A stretch of 17,564 nt of DNA from Deltaproteobacteria bacterium (GTDB lineage: Bacteria; Desulfobacterota_C; Deferrisomatia; Deferrisomatales; JACRMM01). The stretch covers positions 1-17,564 of the forward strand of contig JACRCS010000406.1 of the NCBI GenBank assembly GCA_016218905.1. Direction: 5' to 3'. The translations under genes and the position numbers were made by a program. This document shows, piece by piece, positions 6,618 through 14,273 of the stretch. Positions within the stretch are counted from its first letter, which is position 1. Every line of letters starts with the position of its first letter. The notes beneath the pieces were generated by a model. The model saw only the letters and a list, made by a program, of their open reading frames with translations, ran no database searches and had not been told where the DNA came from.

Positions 6618-7106
6618 TCATTCCCCCGCCTCCTCCCGCAACCCCGCGAGGAGGCCGTCGATCTTCTCCGGCGTGAGCTCGCCGTAGATCTTGAGGTTCA
6701 CGAGCATGGCCGGGGCGCGGTCGCAGTAGCCGAGGCAGCAGACCGGAAGCACCGTGAAGAGGCCGTCGGGGGTGGTCCCGCCGAGATCGATCCCGAGGGT
6801 GGAGCAGAGGTGGTCCGAAACGGCCTTCCCTCCGAGCATCCAGCAGACGGTGCTGTCGCAGACGTGGATGACGTAGCGGCCGACGGGCTCGCGGTAGAGG
6901 AAGTTGTAGAAGGTCGCGAGCTCGTCGAGCTCCAGAGGCGTCATCCCGAGCAGGGCGGAGGCCTCGTCGACGGCCCCGTCCGAGAGGTAGCCGTAGTGCT
7001 CCTGGAGGGCGAAGAGGACGTCGACGGCGAGCTCCCTCGGGTGCTCGGCGTTCCGGACCCGCTCCTCCAGGGAGCGTTGGAGCGTCTCGGGCAGCACCTC
7101 GGTCAC
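6618..7106 (-). CDS. nuoE: NADH-quinone oxidoreductase subunit E
   Basis: Thioredoxin-fold subunit of the complex I NADH module, carrying the 2Fe-2S cluster N1a beside NuoF. The 162-residue length is normal. Ligands are C83 and C88 (CDSTVC) and C124 and C128 (CLGYC); an extra Cys at 123 precedes the third ligand. The N-terminal helical part, including [15 protein letters not shown], and the ATFYNFL segment match the family. The start codon is GTG at 7104-7106, overlapping the nuoBCD stop as GTGA, so translation is coupled. The gap to nuoF downstream is abnormally long and holds repeats. Confidence 0.95.
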   Translation of the reverse strand: MTEVLPETLQRSLEERVRNAEHPRELAVDVLFALQEHYGYLSDGAVDEASALLGMTPLELDELATFYNFLYREPVGRYVIHVCDSTVCWMLGGKAVSDHLCSTLGIDLGGTTPDGLFTVLPVCCLGYCDRAPAMLVNLKIYGELTPEKIDGLLAGLREEAGE

Positions 7107-9466
7107 CGGTCGATGTCGGGCATGATGTAGTCGATGGACCCGAGGATCGAGATGAAGTCAGACACCGTGCCTCCGACGGCCATGAGCGGGAGTGCCTGGA
7201 CGTTGGCGAAGTCGGGGGCGCGGATCCGCAGCCGGTAGGCGTGCGGAAGCCCGTCGCTGACGACGTAGTACGCCTGCTCCCCGCGCGGCGCCTCAGTGGC
7301 CGTGTACGCCTCGCCCTTCGGCATCTTCGGGCCGCGGGTGACGTTGATGAAGTGGTGGATGAGGCTCTCGATGTCGCGCAGCGTGTCCTTCTTCTCGGGG
7401 ATCGCGTAGCGGTAGTCCGCCGTGACGTGGCGGCCTTCCGGCATCGTCCGGGCGGCCTGCTCGACGATCCGGAGGCTCTGCCGCATCTCCTCTACCCGCA
7501 CCCGATAGCGCGCGTAGGCGTCGCCCTCGGTCTCGGTGGGGATCTCGAAGTCGAAGGCAGGGTAGGCGCCGTAGGGGAACGCCTTCCGCACGTCCCAGGC
7601 GAGACCGCAGGCGCGGAGGTTGGGGCCCGTCACGCCCCACTCCATGGCTTCCTGGAGCCGGAGCCTCCCGATGCCCCTCGTCCGGTCCAGGAAGATGGGG
7701 TTCTCGGTGATGAGGCTCTCGTACTCCGGGATCCGGCTCCGGAAGAGCCGCACGAGCTCCAGGACCTCCTCCTTCCAGCCCGCCGGGAGGTCGGCCGCGA
7801 CCCCTCCGATCCGGAACCAGGCTGGATGGAGGCGTCCGCCCGTGACCCGCTCGACGAAGTCGAGGAGCTTCTCCCGGTCCCGGAAGCAGTAGAAGTTCGG
7901 GCCCATGGCCCCGACGTCGTGGCTGAAGGTGGCGAACCAGACGAGGTGGCTCGAGAGCCGGAAGAGCTCGGCGAGCATCACTCGGGTCACCTGCGCGCGC
8001 TCCGGCACCTCGATGCCGGCGAGCGTCTCGACGGAGTTCAGATAGGAGAAGTTGTTGGCGAGGCCCGAGAGGTAGTCGACCCGATCCGTGTAGGGGATGA
8101 ACTGGTGCCAGGTCTGCCGCTCCCCGACCTTCTCGACCGCGCGGTGATGGTAGCCGATCTCAATGGCGAGCCGCCGGATCTCCTCCCCCGCGAGCGCCGC
8201 GACGTACCGGATGAGGCCGTGGGTCCCCTCGTGGTGGGGGCCGAGGTTCAGGAGCAGCTCCTGTCGCTCCTCCCAGTCCGGGAAGTACTCGGCCGCCTCG
8301 ATCGGGTCCTGGGCCAGGGCGTCCGCCCCGGTGTACGGGGGCATCTCGGTCGCCCGGCCCGGGTAGCTCTTCCGGAGGGGGTGGCCCACCCAGCCCGGCG
8401 GCATGAGGATCCGCCTCAGGTTCGGGTGCCCCCGGAAGCGCACCCCGAACATGTCATACGCTTCTCGCTCGTACCAGTCGGCGGACGACCAGAGGTCCGT
8501 CACCGTCTCGGCCTCCGGGTCGGGGCCCTCCAGGCCGACCTTGAGGCGCACCCGAGAGGGCGGGTCGAAGGAGAGGAGGTGGTAGACGAGCGTGAAGTCC
8601 GGGTAGGAGCTCCGGTCGCGGCGCACGGACTCGTCGATGGCCGTCAGATCGTCCAGCCGGAGGTAGCGGGGGGCGGCTTCGGACTTGAGGAACCGCAGGA
8701 CCTCCCGGACTCTCTCCCGGGCGACGTGGAAAGAGGGCAGGTCGGAGGTCTCGGCCTCCTCGCGCACCGCCTCGCCGAAGCGCTCCCGGAGGGCCTGCCC
8801 CAGGCTCTTCTGGCCTTCGTCGAGCTCGATCCGCCGCGCCGGCGGCGTCCACATGAGCTCCGCGCGGTCGTGCCAGAAGAGCGGCGGCGCGAAGGAGGTG
8901 CCGCGAATCTTCGTTCCCTCGTAGCCGGGGCCGCGGGTGTCCCGGGTCTTCGTCACTCCGTCCACGAGCACGGGGACCTGGGTGCCCTGGGACCCTCCCG
9001 GCCGGTTCAAGAGCGCCCGAGCCGGGCGCTCGGACGCGATCTTCTTCTGGAGGACCGTGAGCCCCTGGAGGACCGCCTCGGGCCGCGGCGGGCAGCCGGG
9101 GATGTAGACGTCGACGGGGAGGAGCTGGTCGACGCCCTGCACGACGCTGTAGGCGTCGTACATTCCTCCGGTGTTGGAGCACGAGCCCATCGAGATGACC
9201 CACTTCGGCTCGGCCATCTGCTCGTAGAGGCGGAGCACGACGGGAGCGATCTTCTTGAAGACGGTGCCGGATACGATGAGGAGGTCCGCCTGCCTGGGCG
9301 AGCCCCGGAGCACCTCCGAGCCGAAGCGGGCGATGTCATAGCGAGAGGTGAAGGCGGTCGCCTCCTCCACGAAGCAGCAGGAGAGCCCGAAGAACATGGG
9401 CCAGAGGCTCCGCTGACGGCTCCAGTTGATCAGTGCGTCGAGCTTGCAGAGGAGGAAGTCCCCCAC
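7103..9466 (-). CDS. nuoBCD: Fused NADH-quinone oxidoreductase subunits B, C and D
   Basis: One 787-residue chain makes the complex I Q-module, which passes electrons from cluster N2 to quinone. NuoB part (about 1-150): N2 ligands C30, C31, C96 and C125 ([14 protein letters not shown]). A linker of about 70 residues (150-220) follows. NuoC part (about 220-380): [18 protein letters not shown] near 331-348. NuoD part (about 400-787): [11 protein letters not shown] (407-417), where the common form is GPQHPSTHG, TDRVDYL with the quinone-site Tyr, and the ending [12 protein letters not shown]. The quinone-site His and Tyr are kept. No stop or frameshift interrupts the junctions. The start is GTG at 9466, 37 bp inside nuoA, giving a normal NuoB N-terminus. 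C-D fusions are common; the B-C-D fusion is restricted to some lineages. Confidence 0.95.
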   Translation of the reverse strand: MGDFLLCKLDALINWSRQRSLWPMFFGLSCCFVEEATAFTSRYDIARFGSEVLRGSPRQADLLIVSGTVFKKIAPVVLRLYEQMAEPKWVISMGSCSNTGGMYDAYSVVQGVDQLLPVDVYIPGCPPRPEAVLQGLTVLQKKIASERPARALLNRPGGSQGTQVPVLVDGVTKTRDTRGPGYEGTKIRGTSFAPPLFWHDRAELMWTPPARRIELDEGQKSLGQALRERFGEAVREEAETSDLPSFHVARERVREVLRFLKSEAAPRYLRLDDLTAIDESVRRDRSSYPDFTLVYHLLSFDPPSRVRLKVGLEGPDPEAETVTDLWSSADWYEREAYDMFGVRFRGHPNLRRILMPPGWVGHPLRKSYPGRATEMPPYTGADALAQDPIEAAEYFPDWEERQELLLNLGPHHEGTHGLIRYVAALAGEEIRRLAIEIGYHHRAVEKVGERQTWHQFIPYTDRVDYLSGLANNFSYLNSVETLAGIEVPERAQVTRVMLAELFRLSSHLVWFATFSHDVGAMGPNFYCFRDREKLLDFVERVTGGRLHPAWFRIGGVAADLPAGWKEEVLELVRLFRSRIPEYESLITENPIFLDRTRGIGRLRLQEAMEWGVTGPNLRACGLAWDVRKAFPYGAYPAFDFEIPTETEGDAYARYRVRVEEMRQSLRIVEQAARTMPEGRHVTADYRYAIPEKKDTLRDIESLIHHFINVTRGPKMPKGEAYTATEAPRGEQAYYVVSDGLPHAYRLRIRAPDFANVQALPLMAVGGTVSDFISILGSIDYIMPDIDR

Positions 9467-9843
9467 TCGAGCCCTCTCTTCTTGCAGATGTAGACGAGCC
9501 CCAGGAGGAGCACGGCGATGAAAAAGGCGATCTCGACGAATCCTCCCCAGGCGAGCCGGTCATAGGCCACGGCCCAGGTGAAGAGGAACGCCGCCTCCAC
9601 GTCGAAGAGGAGGAAGAAGATGGCGACCCGGTAGAAGGGGAGGGGCCTCAGGACCAGCGCTTCCCCCGTGGGGACGACGCCGCTCTCGTACGGCCGCGCC
9701 TTCTCGACGCTGGGTCTCCGCTCCCCCACCCGGCGAGCCACGAACAGGAGCGCGGCCAGGGTCCCAAGGACGAGGAGCGCGTACGCGACGAGGCTCGAGA
9801 GACCGGCGCCGGCAGGGCTCGCGGGCGGAAGGAAGGAACTCAA
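9430..9843 (-). CDS. nuoA: NADH-quinone oxidoreductase subunit A
   Basis: Small membrane subunit of complex I near the quinone-entry site. The 137-residue protein has three membrane helices at about 16-37, 69-93 and 100-121. Family motifs are [10 protein letters not shown] (49-58), with Ser where many homologues have Cys (PYECG), and [15 protein letters not shown] (77-91), with the conserved acidic residues D81 and E83. The start is TTG at 9841-9843, the only plausible start at the right distance; it lies 6 nt after the ubiA stop. The C-terminus is Ser-rich and overlaps nuoBCD by 37 bp, so the genes are tightly coupled. Confidence 0.92.
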   Translation of the reverse strand: MSSFLPPASPAGAGLSSLVAYALLVLGTLAALLFVARRVGERRPSVEKARPYESGVVPTGEALVLRPLPFYRVAIFFLLFDVEAAFLFTWAVAYDRLAWGGFVEIAFFIAVLLLGLVYICKKRGLEWGTSSSASSTH

Positions 9844-9849
9844 GGCCTA

Positions 9850-10788
9850 CTACCCCGAGACCCGGGCGGCCACGATGACCAGGACGGCCAGCGGATAGTA
9901 GCTCGAACGGTTGAAGAGGGCCGCCGCGTCCTCCCGGCTGCCGGAGCCGAAGAGCCGCAGCGCCGGAACGAGCAGGAGGTACGCCCCTGCGGCCACCGCC
10001 GCGCCTGCGTGGAGGAGGTGGTCCGGGCCGGGCGAGAGCCGCACGACGACCGGCGCCAGCAGGGTCACGGCCGCAAGAATAGCCAGGATGAGGGAAGCCG
10101 CCCGGTCCCGCCCGACGGCCACGGGGAGGGTCCGGGCGCCGAGCTCCCGGTCTTCCTCCAGGTCGGCGAGGTCGTTGGGCACGTTCTGGCCTCCGATCTC
10201 CCACAGGAAGAGCCAGAGGGCGAAGGCGCCGAGGAAGAGCGGCGACGGCCGAGGATCGACCGCGAGGATCGCGGCCACGCCGCCCGAGATCTTCACGAGA
10301 CCGCTGACGAGCGTGCGCAGGTGGTGGACGCGCAGGAGGAGGCAGTAGGCCGCTTCCGTGCCCGCGGCGAGAAGGAAGACGAGCGCGCAGACGGGACTCA
10401 GCCTGTACGCGCCGCCGAGCGCGGCCAGGGACCAGGCGAGGACCCAGAAGAGGCCCTCGCGGTAGGTGAGGAGCCCCTGGGCCATGGGGTGGCGGACGAA
10501 GAGACCGTCCAGGTCCGGCCCGCCGGCGAGGAGCCCCCGCTGGGCCTTCGAGCAGTCGGAGCGGTAGTCGACGAGGTCGTTCAGGGCGTAGACGGCCGTG
10601 TAGCCGGCGAAGGCCGTGGCGAGTCCGAGGCCCAGCACCTGGGGCGGCGGGAACCGGCCGAGGCAGAGGAGAGCGCCGAGCGCCGGCGTCGCCAGGTCGA
10701 GCACCGCATGGGGAGTCCTGGAGAGCGCCAGGAAGAGCTTCCAGCGGGAGAGCTCCGCGGGGGAGCGGACGGCGGTCGCGTCGGGCAA
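9850..10788 (-). CDS. UbiA-family aromatic prenyltransferase
   Basis: Integral-membrane enzyme that joins a polyprenyl diphosphate to an aromatic acceptor. The 312-residue protein has about eight or nine hydrophobic helices and both Asp-rich diphosphate/Mg motifs: NDLVDYRSD (70-78) and NDLADLEED (205-213). The start is TTG at 10786-10788, supported by a strong AAGGAGG ribosome site at 10793-10799 with a 4-nt gap. It heads the nuo transcript, 6 nt from nuoA. The natural inference is a quinone-pathway enzyme (MenA- or UbiA-like) feeding complex I, but the acceptor cannot be told from sequence, and haem O synthase or another lipid-quinone role remains possible. Confidence 0.88.
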   Translation of the reverse strand: MPDATAVRSPAELSRWKLFLALSRTPHAVLDLATPALGALLCLGRFPPPQVLGLGLATAFAGYTAVYALNDLVDYRSDCSKAQRGLLAGGPDLDGLFVRHPMAQGLLTYREGLFWVLAWSLAALGGAYRLSPVCALVFLLAAGTEAAYCLLLRVHHLRTLVSGLVKISGGVAAILAVDPRPSPLFLGAFALWLFLWEIGGQNVPNDLADLEEDRELGARTLPVAVGRDRAASLILAILAAVTLLAPVVVRLSPGPDHLLHAGAAVAAGAYLLLVPALRLFGSGSREDAAALFNRSSYYPLAVLVIVAARVSG

Positions 10789-10807
10789 GATTCCTCCTTC
10801 GCAAGGC

Positions 10808-10825
10808 CCTGCGCTCCGGCGCAGG
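10808..10825 (-). promoter_or_regulatory. GC hairpin in the ubiA-nuo leader
   Basis: CCTGCGC (10808-10814) and GCGCAGG (10819-10825) pair as a perfect 7-bp stem with a 4-nt loop. No U-tract follows on the - strand, so it is not a standard terminator. If the candidate promoter at 10834-10861 is used, the hairpin would sit at the very 5' end of the ubiA-nuo mRNA, about 9 nt before the ribosome site, where such stems can protect mRNA or modulate initiation. Confidence 0.4.
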
Positions 10826-10833
10826 CGTGGTCA

Positions 10834-10861
10834 AGCCTATCGCCGGCCAGGGACGTGTCAA
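10834..10861 (-). promoter_or_regulatory. Candidate promoter for the ubiA-nuoABCDEF unit
   Basis: Reading the - strand, a perfect TTGACA (10861-10856) and TAGGCT (10839-10834) are spaced 16 nt; the -10 matches the consensus at only three positions. The TGA stop of the upstream pseudouridine synthase gene lies inside TTGACA. The start of transcription would be near 10827. Confidence 0.4.
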
Positions 10862-11928
10862 CGGCGTGACGCCGTAGCCTTTCCTGCTCTTCCTGTCGTT
10901 CCTGCTCTTCCTGTCGTTCCTGCTCTTCCTGTCTTTTCTGCTCTTCCTGTCTTTTCTGCTCTTCCTGCTCTTCCTGTTCTTCCTGTTTTTCCTGTTCTTC
11001 CTGGGCCCAAAACCGCGTCGGCGAGCTTCCGGAAGTCCTCGGGGGGCGGTGCCACGAGCTCGAGTCGCCGGGCCAGCACCGGGTGGAAGAAGGCTAGCTT
11101 CCACGCGTGGAGCATCTGGCGGCCGACGCTCAGGGACCGCTCGCCCGGCCGTGCGAGCGCCTCCCCGCGGTAGAGCGAATCGCCGAGGTTCGGATGGCCG
11201 GCCCGGGCGAGCTGGACCCGAATCTGATGCGTCCTCCCCGTCCGGGGGCGCGCCTCGACGAGCGCGTACCCGGCCCTCGAGCGGAGCGTGCGGAAGGCCG
11301 TCTCGGCCTTCACCCCCCCGCTCTGGACCACGCGCATGCGTCCGCCTTCGCCCTCTTCCAGGAGCGAGCTGACCCGAAACTCGGCCGGGGGCTCTCCGCG
11401 CACGAGCGCGAGGTAGATCTTTTCGACCTCACGGGCGCGGAAGGCCTGGAGGAGCGCCTCCGCGAAGAGCGGCGTCTTCGCGAGGAGGAGCACGCCCGAA
11501 GTGTCCTTGTCCAGCCGGTGTACGAGCGTGAGCGGCCGGGAGACGAGCCGGGCGGCGAGCGCCTCGGCGTGCGCCTCGTCCCCCGCCCGGGTCGGCCCAG
11601 ACGGCACGCCTGCGGGTTTCGAGACCGCGACGCAGCTCTCGTCCTGGTAGAGGATGCCCAGGCGGGGCTCGCCGACCCCGGACTTCTCCTCCTCCGTCCG
11701 GAAGCGGACCCCGACGCGGTCGCCGGCCCGCAGGAGCCGCGAAGCCATGGGCTCGAGCCTTCCGTTGACGGTGACGCGGTGGCCGTCGATCAGGCGCTTC
11801 GCTTCCTTCCGGCTGAGCACCGGAAACGCGGCCGCCAGGAAGAGGTCGAGCCGCAGCCCCTCTTCCCGCTTCGTGGCCAGGACCTCGTTCCCGGCCGGTT
11901 CCGGCGGGACCTTCTCCGGCTTCCTCAT
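10858..11928 (-). CDS. RluA-family pseudouridine synthase with repeat-encoded basic tail
   Basis: Converts specific uridines in RNA, most likely 23S rRNA, to pseudouridine. The 356-residue protein has an N-terminal S4 RNA-binding domain (about 24-75), the catalytic motif HRLDKDTSG (137-145) with nucleophile Asp140, and RTGRTHQIRVQL. This matches the RluC/RluD branch. The last 47 residues (310-356) are not part of the fold: they are hexapeptides such as GRAEKT and GRAGTT, rich in Gly, Arg, Lys and Thr, read from the 9-bp DNA repeat at 10881-11003. The ATG at 11928 has GGAG a few nt upstream. It diverges from rlmI across 52 bp. The exact rRNA target is not assignable. Confidence 0.9.
   Translation of the reverse strand: MRKPEKVPPEPAGNEVLATKREEGLRLDLFLAAAFPVLSRKEAKRLIDGHRVTVNGRLEPMASRLLRAGDRVGVRFRTEEEKSGVGEPRLGILYQDESCVAVSKPAGVPSGPTRAGDEAHAEALAARLVSRPLTLVHRLDKDTSGVLLLAKTPLFAEALLQAFRAREVEKIYLALVRGEPPAEFRVSSLLEEGEGGRMRVVQSGGVKAETAFRTLRSRAGYALVEARPRTGRTHQIRVQLARAGHPNLGDSLYRGEALARPGERSLSVGRQMLHAWKLAFFHPVLARRLELVAPPPEDFRKLADAVLGPGRTGKTGRTGRAGRAEKTGRAEKTGRAGTTGRAGTTGRAGKATASRR
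10861..10875. repeat. 15-bp palindrome at the end of the pseudouridine synthase gene
   Basis: ACGGCGT-G-ACGCCGT is a perfect inverted repeat with 7-bp arms and a 1-nt centre, covering the last sense codons next to the stop at 10858-10860 and abutting the candidate -35 box of the ubiA-nuo promoter. It could be a dimer-binding operator or chance; no regulator is identified. Confidence 0.4.
10881..11003. repeat. 9-bp minisatellite, about 14 units of TTCCTGNNN
   Basis: On the + strand the unit is TTCCTG followed by CTC, TCG, TCT, TTC or TTT; two units have TTTCTG. Thirteen full units run 10881-10997 and a partial one to 11003. The TCG/TCT and CTC units alternate through 10881-10961, giving an 18-bp higher-order repeat. 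Because 9 is a multiple of 3, unit gain or loss keeps the pseudouridine synthase reading frame. On the mRNA strand it is a purine-rich CAGGAA(G/A)(A/C) tract, unlike the surrounding GC-rich coding sequence. Confidence 0.9.
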
Positions 11929-11944
11929 CTCCTCTCCAAAGCTC

Positions 11945-11974
11945 TGGACCGCCTCGCGCCCTCGGCGCTAGAGT
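11945..11974 (+). promoter_or_regulatory. Candidate promoter for rlmI giving a leaderless mRNA
   Basis: TGGACC (11945-11950) and TAGAGT (11969-11974) are spaced 18 nt. The -10 box ends 6 nt before the ATG at 11981, so transcription would start at or next to the start codon. No Shine-Dalgarno is present before this ATG, as expected for a leaderless transcript. Confidence 0.4.
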
Positions 11975-11980
11975 TCGCCC

Positions 11981-13162
11981 ATGCGCGACATCATCCTCCA
12001 AAAAGGCGCCGAGAGGAGAGCCTCCCTCGGCCACCTCTGGATCTTCTCCAACGAGATCCGGGGCCTCGACCGGACGATCCCGCCCGGAGAGGACGTGGTC
12101 GTACGCGACTTCCGCGGCGCGCTCGTCGGCTCGGGCACCTTCAACCCCGCGAGCCTCATCGCGGTTCGCCTCCACGCCCGGGGCGCGGAGGTCGCGCTGA
12201 TGGCGGAGCTCGTCCGCGAGCGGGTGGCACGGGCGTGGCGGCGGCGGCTGGACCGCTTCGGAGCGGAGGGGGCCCGCGCCTCCAGGGTCTTCTACGCCGA
12301 AGGCGACGGGATCCCGGGCCTCGTCGTCGATCGGTTCGGCGAGTACCTGAGCGTCCAGTGCCTCACGGCCGCGGTGGAACGGCGGCTGAGCTGGGTGGTC
12401 GACGCTCTGGCCGAGGTCCACTCGCCCGCCGGCATCCTGCTCCGGAACGACACCCCGAGCCGCGAGCTGGAGGGGCTGCCGCGCTACACCCGGCCGGCGC
12501 TGGGCGACGTCCCGGCCCGGGTGAGCTTCCAATTCGACGGCCTGCACCTCTCGGCCGAGCTGCTGACCGGACAGAAGACCGGCTTCTTCTTCGACCAACG
12601 GGAGAACTACCGGCTCCTGAGACCTTTCTGCGCAGGCGGCCGCGTACTCGACGCCTTCTGCTACTCCGGGAGCTGGGGCCTCCACGCCGCGGCCTGGGGA
12701 GCGGGAAGCGTGGACTTCCTGGACGCTTCCTCCCACGCGCTCGAACTCGCGCAGGAGAACGCGCGGGCGAACGGCCTCGCCGGCGGCGCAGCCTTCCTTG
12801 AAGCCGACGCGCTCGAGTTCCTGCGGGAGCGCGCTGCCCGGGGGCCGGCCTACGACCTCGTCGTCCTCGATCCGCCGGCCTTCGCGAAGAGCCGGAAGCA
12901 GACGCCCGGAGCCTTGCGAGGGTACCTCAATTTGAACAAATGGGGGATACGGAGCGTGCTCGCGGGAGGAGCCCTCGTCACGTGCAGCTGCTCCCATCAC
13001 GTCTCGAGAGAGGCCTTCATCGAGACGATCGCGCTGGCGGCCCGGGAGGCCGGACGGGAGGTGCGGGTCGTGGGCGAGGGGCACCAGAGCCCGGACCACC
13101 CCTGGATCCCGGCGATGCCGGAGACGGCCTATCTAAAGGCATTTTTGCTGGAGGTAGTCTGA
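11981..13162 (+). CDS. rlmI: RlmI-type 23S rRNA m5C methyltransferase
   Basis: SAM-dependent RNA cytosine-C5 methyltransferase; E. coli RlmI modifies C1962 of 23S rRNA. The 393-residue length is normal. It has an N-terminal PUA-like RNA-binding domain (about 1-75), the family segment FYAEGDGIPGLVVDRFGEYL (104-123), TGQKTGFFFDQRENY (196-210), the SAM-binding motif VLDAFCYSGSWGLHA (222-236), DPPAF (297-301) and the Cys pair TCSCSHH (334-340) that supplies the catalytic thiolate. The ATG at 11981 fits the family N-terminus. It diverges from another rRNA-modifying enzyme gene. A related RlmI/RlmK-like target specificity cannot be excluded. Confidence 0.88.
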   Translation: MRDIILQKGAERRASLGHLWIFSNEIRGLDRTIPPGEDVVVRDFRGALVGSGTFNPASLIAVRLHARGAEVALMAELVRERVARAWRRRLDRFGAEGARASRVFYAEGDGIPGLVVDRFGEYLSVQCLTAAVERRLSWVVDALAEVHSPAGILLRNDTPSRELEGLPRYTRPALGDVPARVSFQFDGLHLSAELLTGQKTGFFFDQRENYRLLRPFCAGGRVLDAFCYSGSWGLHAAAWGAGSVDFLDASSHALELAQENARANGLAGGAAFLEADALEFLRERAARGPAYDLVVLDPPAFAKSRKQTPGALRGYLNLNKWGIRSVLAGGALVTCSCSHHVSREAFIETIALAAREAGREVRVVGEGHQSPDHPWIPAMPETAYLKAFLLEVV

Positions 13163-13223
13163 CTCGTGACGCCTGCCTTGGGCGCTGTGGGAATCATGGG
13201 AAGCGAAGCCTCCGACCACTTCT

Positions 13224-13748
13224 TCACGCCTTCTCCAGCCTCCCCTTCAGCTCTTCGATCCGGGCGCACGCTTCCGGGGCGTTTCGCGCTTCATCGGCCC
13301 ACTGGGAGGCGTTCACGGCGAGGTTGACGAGGAGGACGCGCGACGAGGCGCGGGCGAGGCCGGCGACGGCGGCGACATCGGCCTGCAGGTGAGCCGGCAG
13401 GTCGCCGAAGGTCGTGCCGACCTCTTCGAGGAAGAGGACCGCCTGCTCCAGGTGTTCGACGCCTCGGCCGAGGCACTGGTCCAAGGCGCCGCCCCGGCGG
13501 GCGAGCGCCTCGGCGTAGCTCGTCTCGTCCTCCTCTGCCGCGCGCAGGAAGAACCGGGCGAGTTCATGGAAGCGAGCCGGCCCCGCCCCCCGCAGCCGGG
13601 CCATCTTGGAGGCGAGCGCCGCAGCTCCGGCGAGCGTCGCCAGTGCGAGCGCGCCCCCGGCGGGCACCGGAGTGCTTCCGGCGAGCGCGTCGATCCACCC
13701 GCCCAGCGGAAGTCCCGAGAGTCTTCCCTCGCGGCCCCCCTCTTTCAC
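13224..13748 (-). CDS. Cyclodeaminase/cyclohydrolase-family protein (FchA-like)
   Basis: The family includes methenyl-tetrahydrofolate cyclohydrolase FchA and the cyclodeaminase domain of FTCD, both cytosolic folate one-carbon enzymes. The 174-residue all-helical protein carries the family opening GWIDALAGSTPVPAGGALAL (17-36) and a following Ala-rich helix with SKMARL, then ATLAGAA-type and VNLAVNASQWADEA segments. The usual glycine triplet P-x-P-G-G-G-S reads PVPAGGA, and the protein is a little shorter than typical (about 200), so activity is uncertain. The start is GTG at 13748, overlapping the Rrf2 stop as GTGA; a longer frame to 13922 would run inside the regulator gene. It is coupled to an iron-sulphur-type regulator. 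Confidence 0.75.
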   Translation of the reverse strand: MKEGGREGRLSGLPLGGWIDALAGSTPVPAGGALALATLAGAAALASKMARLRGAGPARFHELARFFLRAAEEDETSYAEALARRGGALDQCLGRGVEHLEQAVLFLEEVGTTFGDLPAHLQADVAAVAGLARASSRVLLVNLAVNASQWADEARNAPEACARIEELKGRLEKA

Positions 13749-14224
13749 CGGAGGAAGCTCGGGACCTGCTGCTCGTCGGCGGCCGAGCCCTCGGCGCGCG
13801 CCCTTCGGTCGACCCGTTCCCGCGCGAGGTCGGCGAGGCTTCGGCGGGAGAAGATGTCCTCGAACTTGGCGCGGGCTTCGTGCCAGAGCTCGTGCACGGG
13901 ACAGGTCGCCCGCCGCTCGCACGTGTCGCTGGCGTCCTCTCCCATCAGGCAGACGTTCAACGTCATGGGCTCGTCGGTGGCCTTCATCACATCGAGGAGG
14001 GTCAACTCCTCGGGGTTCTTGGCCAGAGCGAAGCCGCCCGCCGCGCCCCGCTTCGAGCGAACGATGCCTTCCCGGATGAGCGGCTGGAGGATTTTGGTCA
14101 GGAAGGCCGGCGTGACCCCCTCGCTCTCGCAGATCTCCTGCTTCGAAACCACGGGCAGCGGGTGTTTCGCGGCCATGTGTAGTACGGCCCGAATGGAGTA
14201 CTCGGTTGCTCTTGTGATGATCAT
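13745..14224 (-). CDS. Rrf2-family transcriptional regulator
   Basis: Winged-helix regulator of the IscR/NsrR/RsrR family; many members sense iron, nitric oxide or redox state through an Fe-S cluster. The 159-residue product starts MIITRATEYSIRAVLHMA, as the family does, with the helix-turn-helix at about 25-70 (KQEICESEGVTPAFLTKILQ, then RSKRGAAGGFALAK). Three cysteines, C92, C102 and C108 (C-x9-C-x5-C), occupy the cluster-ligand region, so cluster binding is likely. The ATG at 14224 has AAGGTG about 6 nt upstream. The C-terminal tail is charged and longer than the minimal family. It overlaps the FchA-like gene by 4 bp and follows the usp gene by 49 bp. Confidence 0.92.
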   Translation of the reverse strand: MIITRATEYSIRAVLHMAAKHPLPVVSKQEICESEGVTPAFLTKILQPLIREGIVRSKRGAAGGFALAKNPEELTLLDVMKATDEPMTLNVCLMGEDASDTCERRATCPVHELWHEARAKFEDIFSRRSLADLARERVDRRARAEGSAADEQQVPSFLR

Positions 14225-14273
14225 TGGATCACCTTCTCGGTCTGCGGCATCGCGCTTCGGAAGGGGCGGACGC

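Noticed and set aside
6160..6621. Open frame of about 153 residues on the - strand in the nuoE-nuoF gap
   Set aside because: It runs through the palindrome and G-rich repeats, its Arg/Pro/Thr-rich product has no family features, and its start lacks a ribosome site.
7241..9493. 750-residue + strand open frame opposite nuoBCD
   Set aside because: It is an antisense shadow caused by high GC content; the product is a low-complexity Arg/Glu/Val-rich chain with no domains, while the opposite strand encodes conserved complex I subunits.
10881..11003. CRISPR-like array
   Set aside because: The units are 9 bp with no unique spacers and lie inside a coding frame; it is a minisatellite.
13163..13223. 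Terminator between rlmI and the FchA-like gene
   Set aside because: The 61-bp convergent gap has no stable hairpin followed by a U-tract.
13749..13922. Upstream extension of the FchA-like gene
   Set aside because: It would overlap most of the second half of the Rrf2 gene and adds an Arg/Pro-rich segment absent from the family; the GTG at 13748 with a GTGA overlap is a better start.
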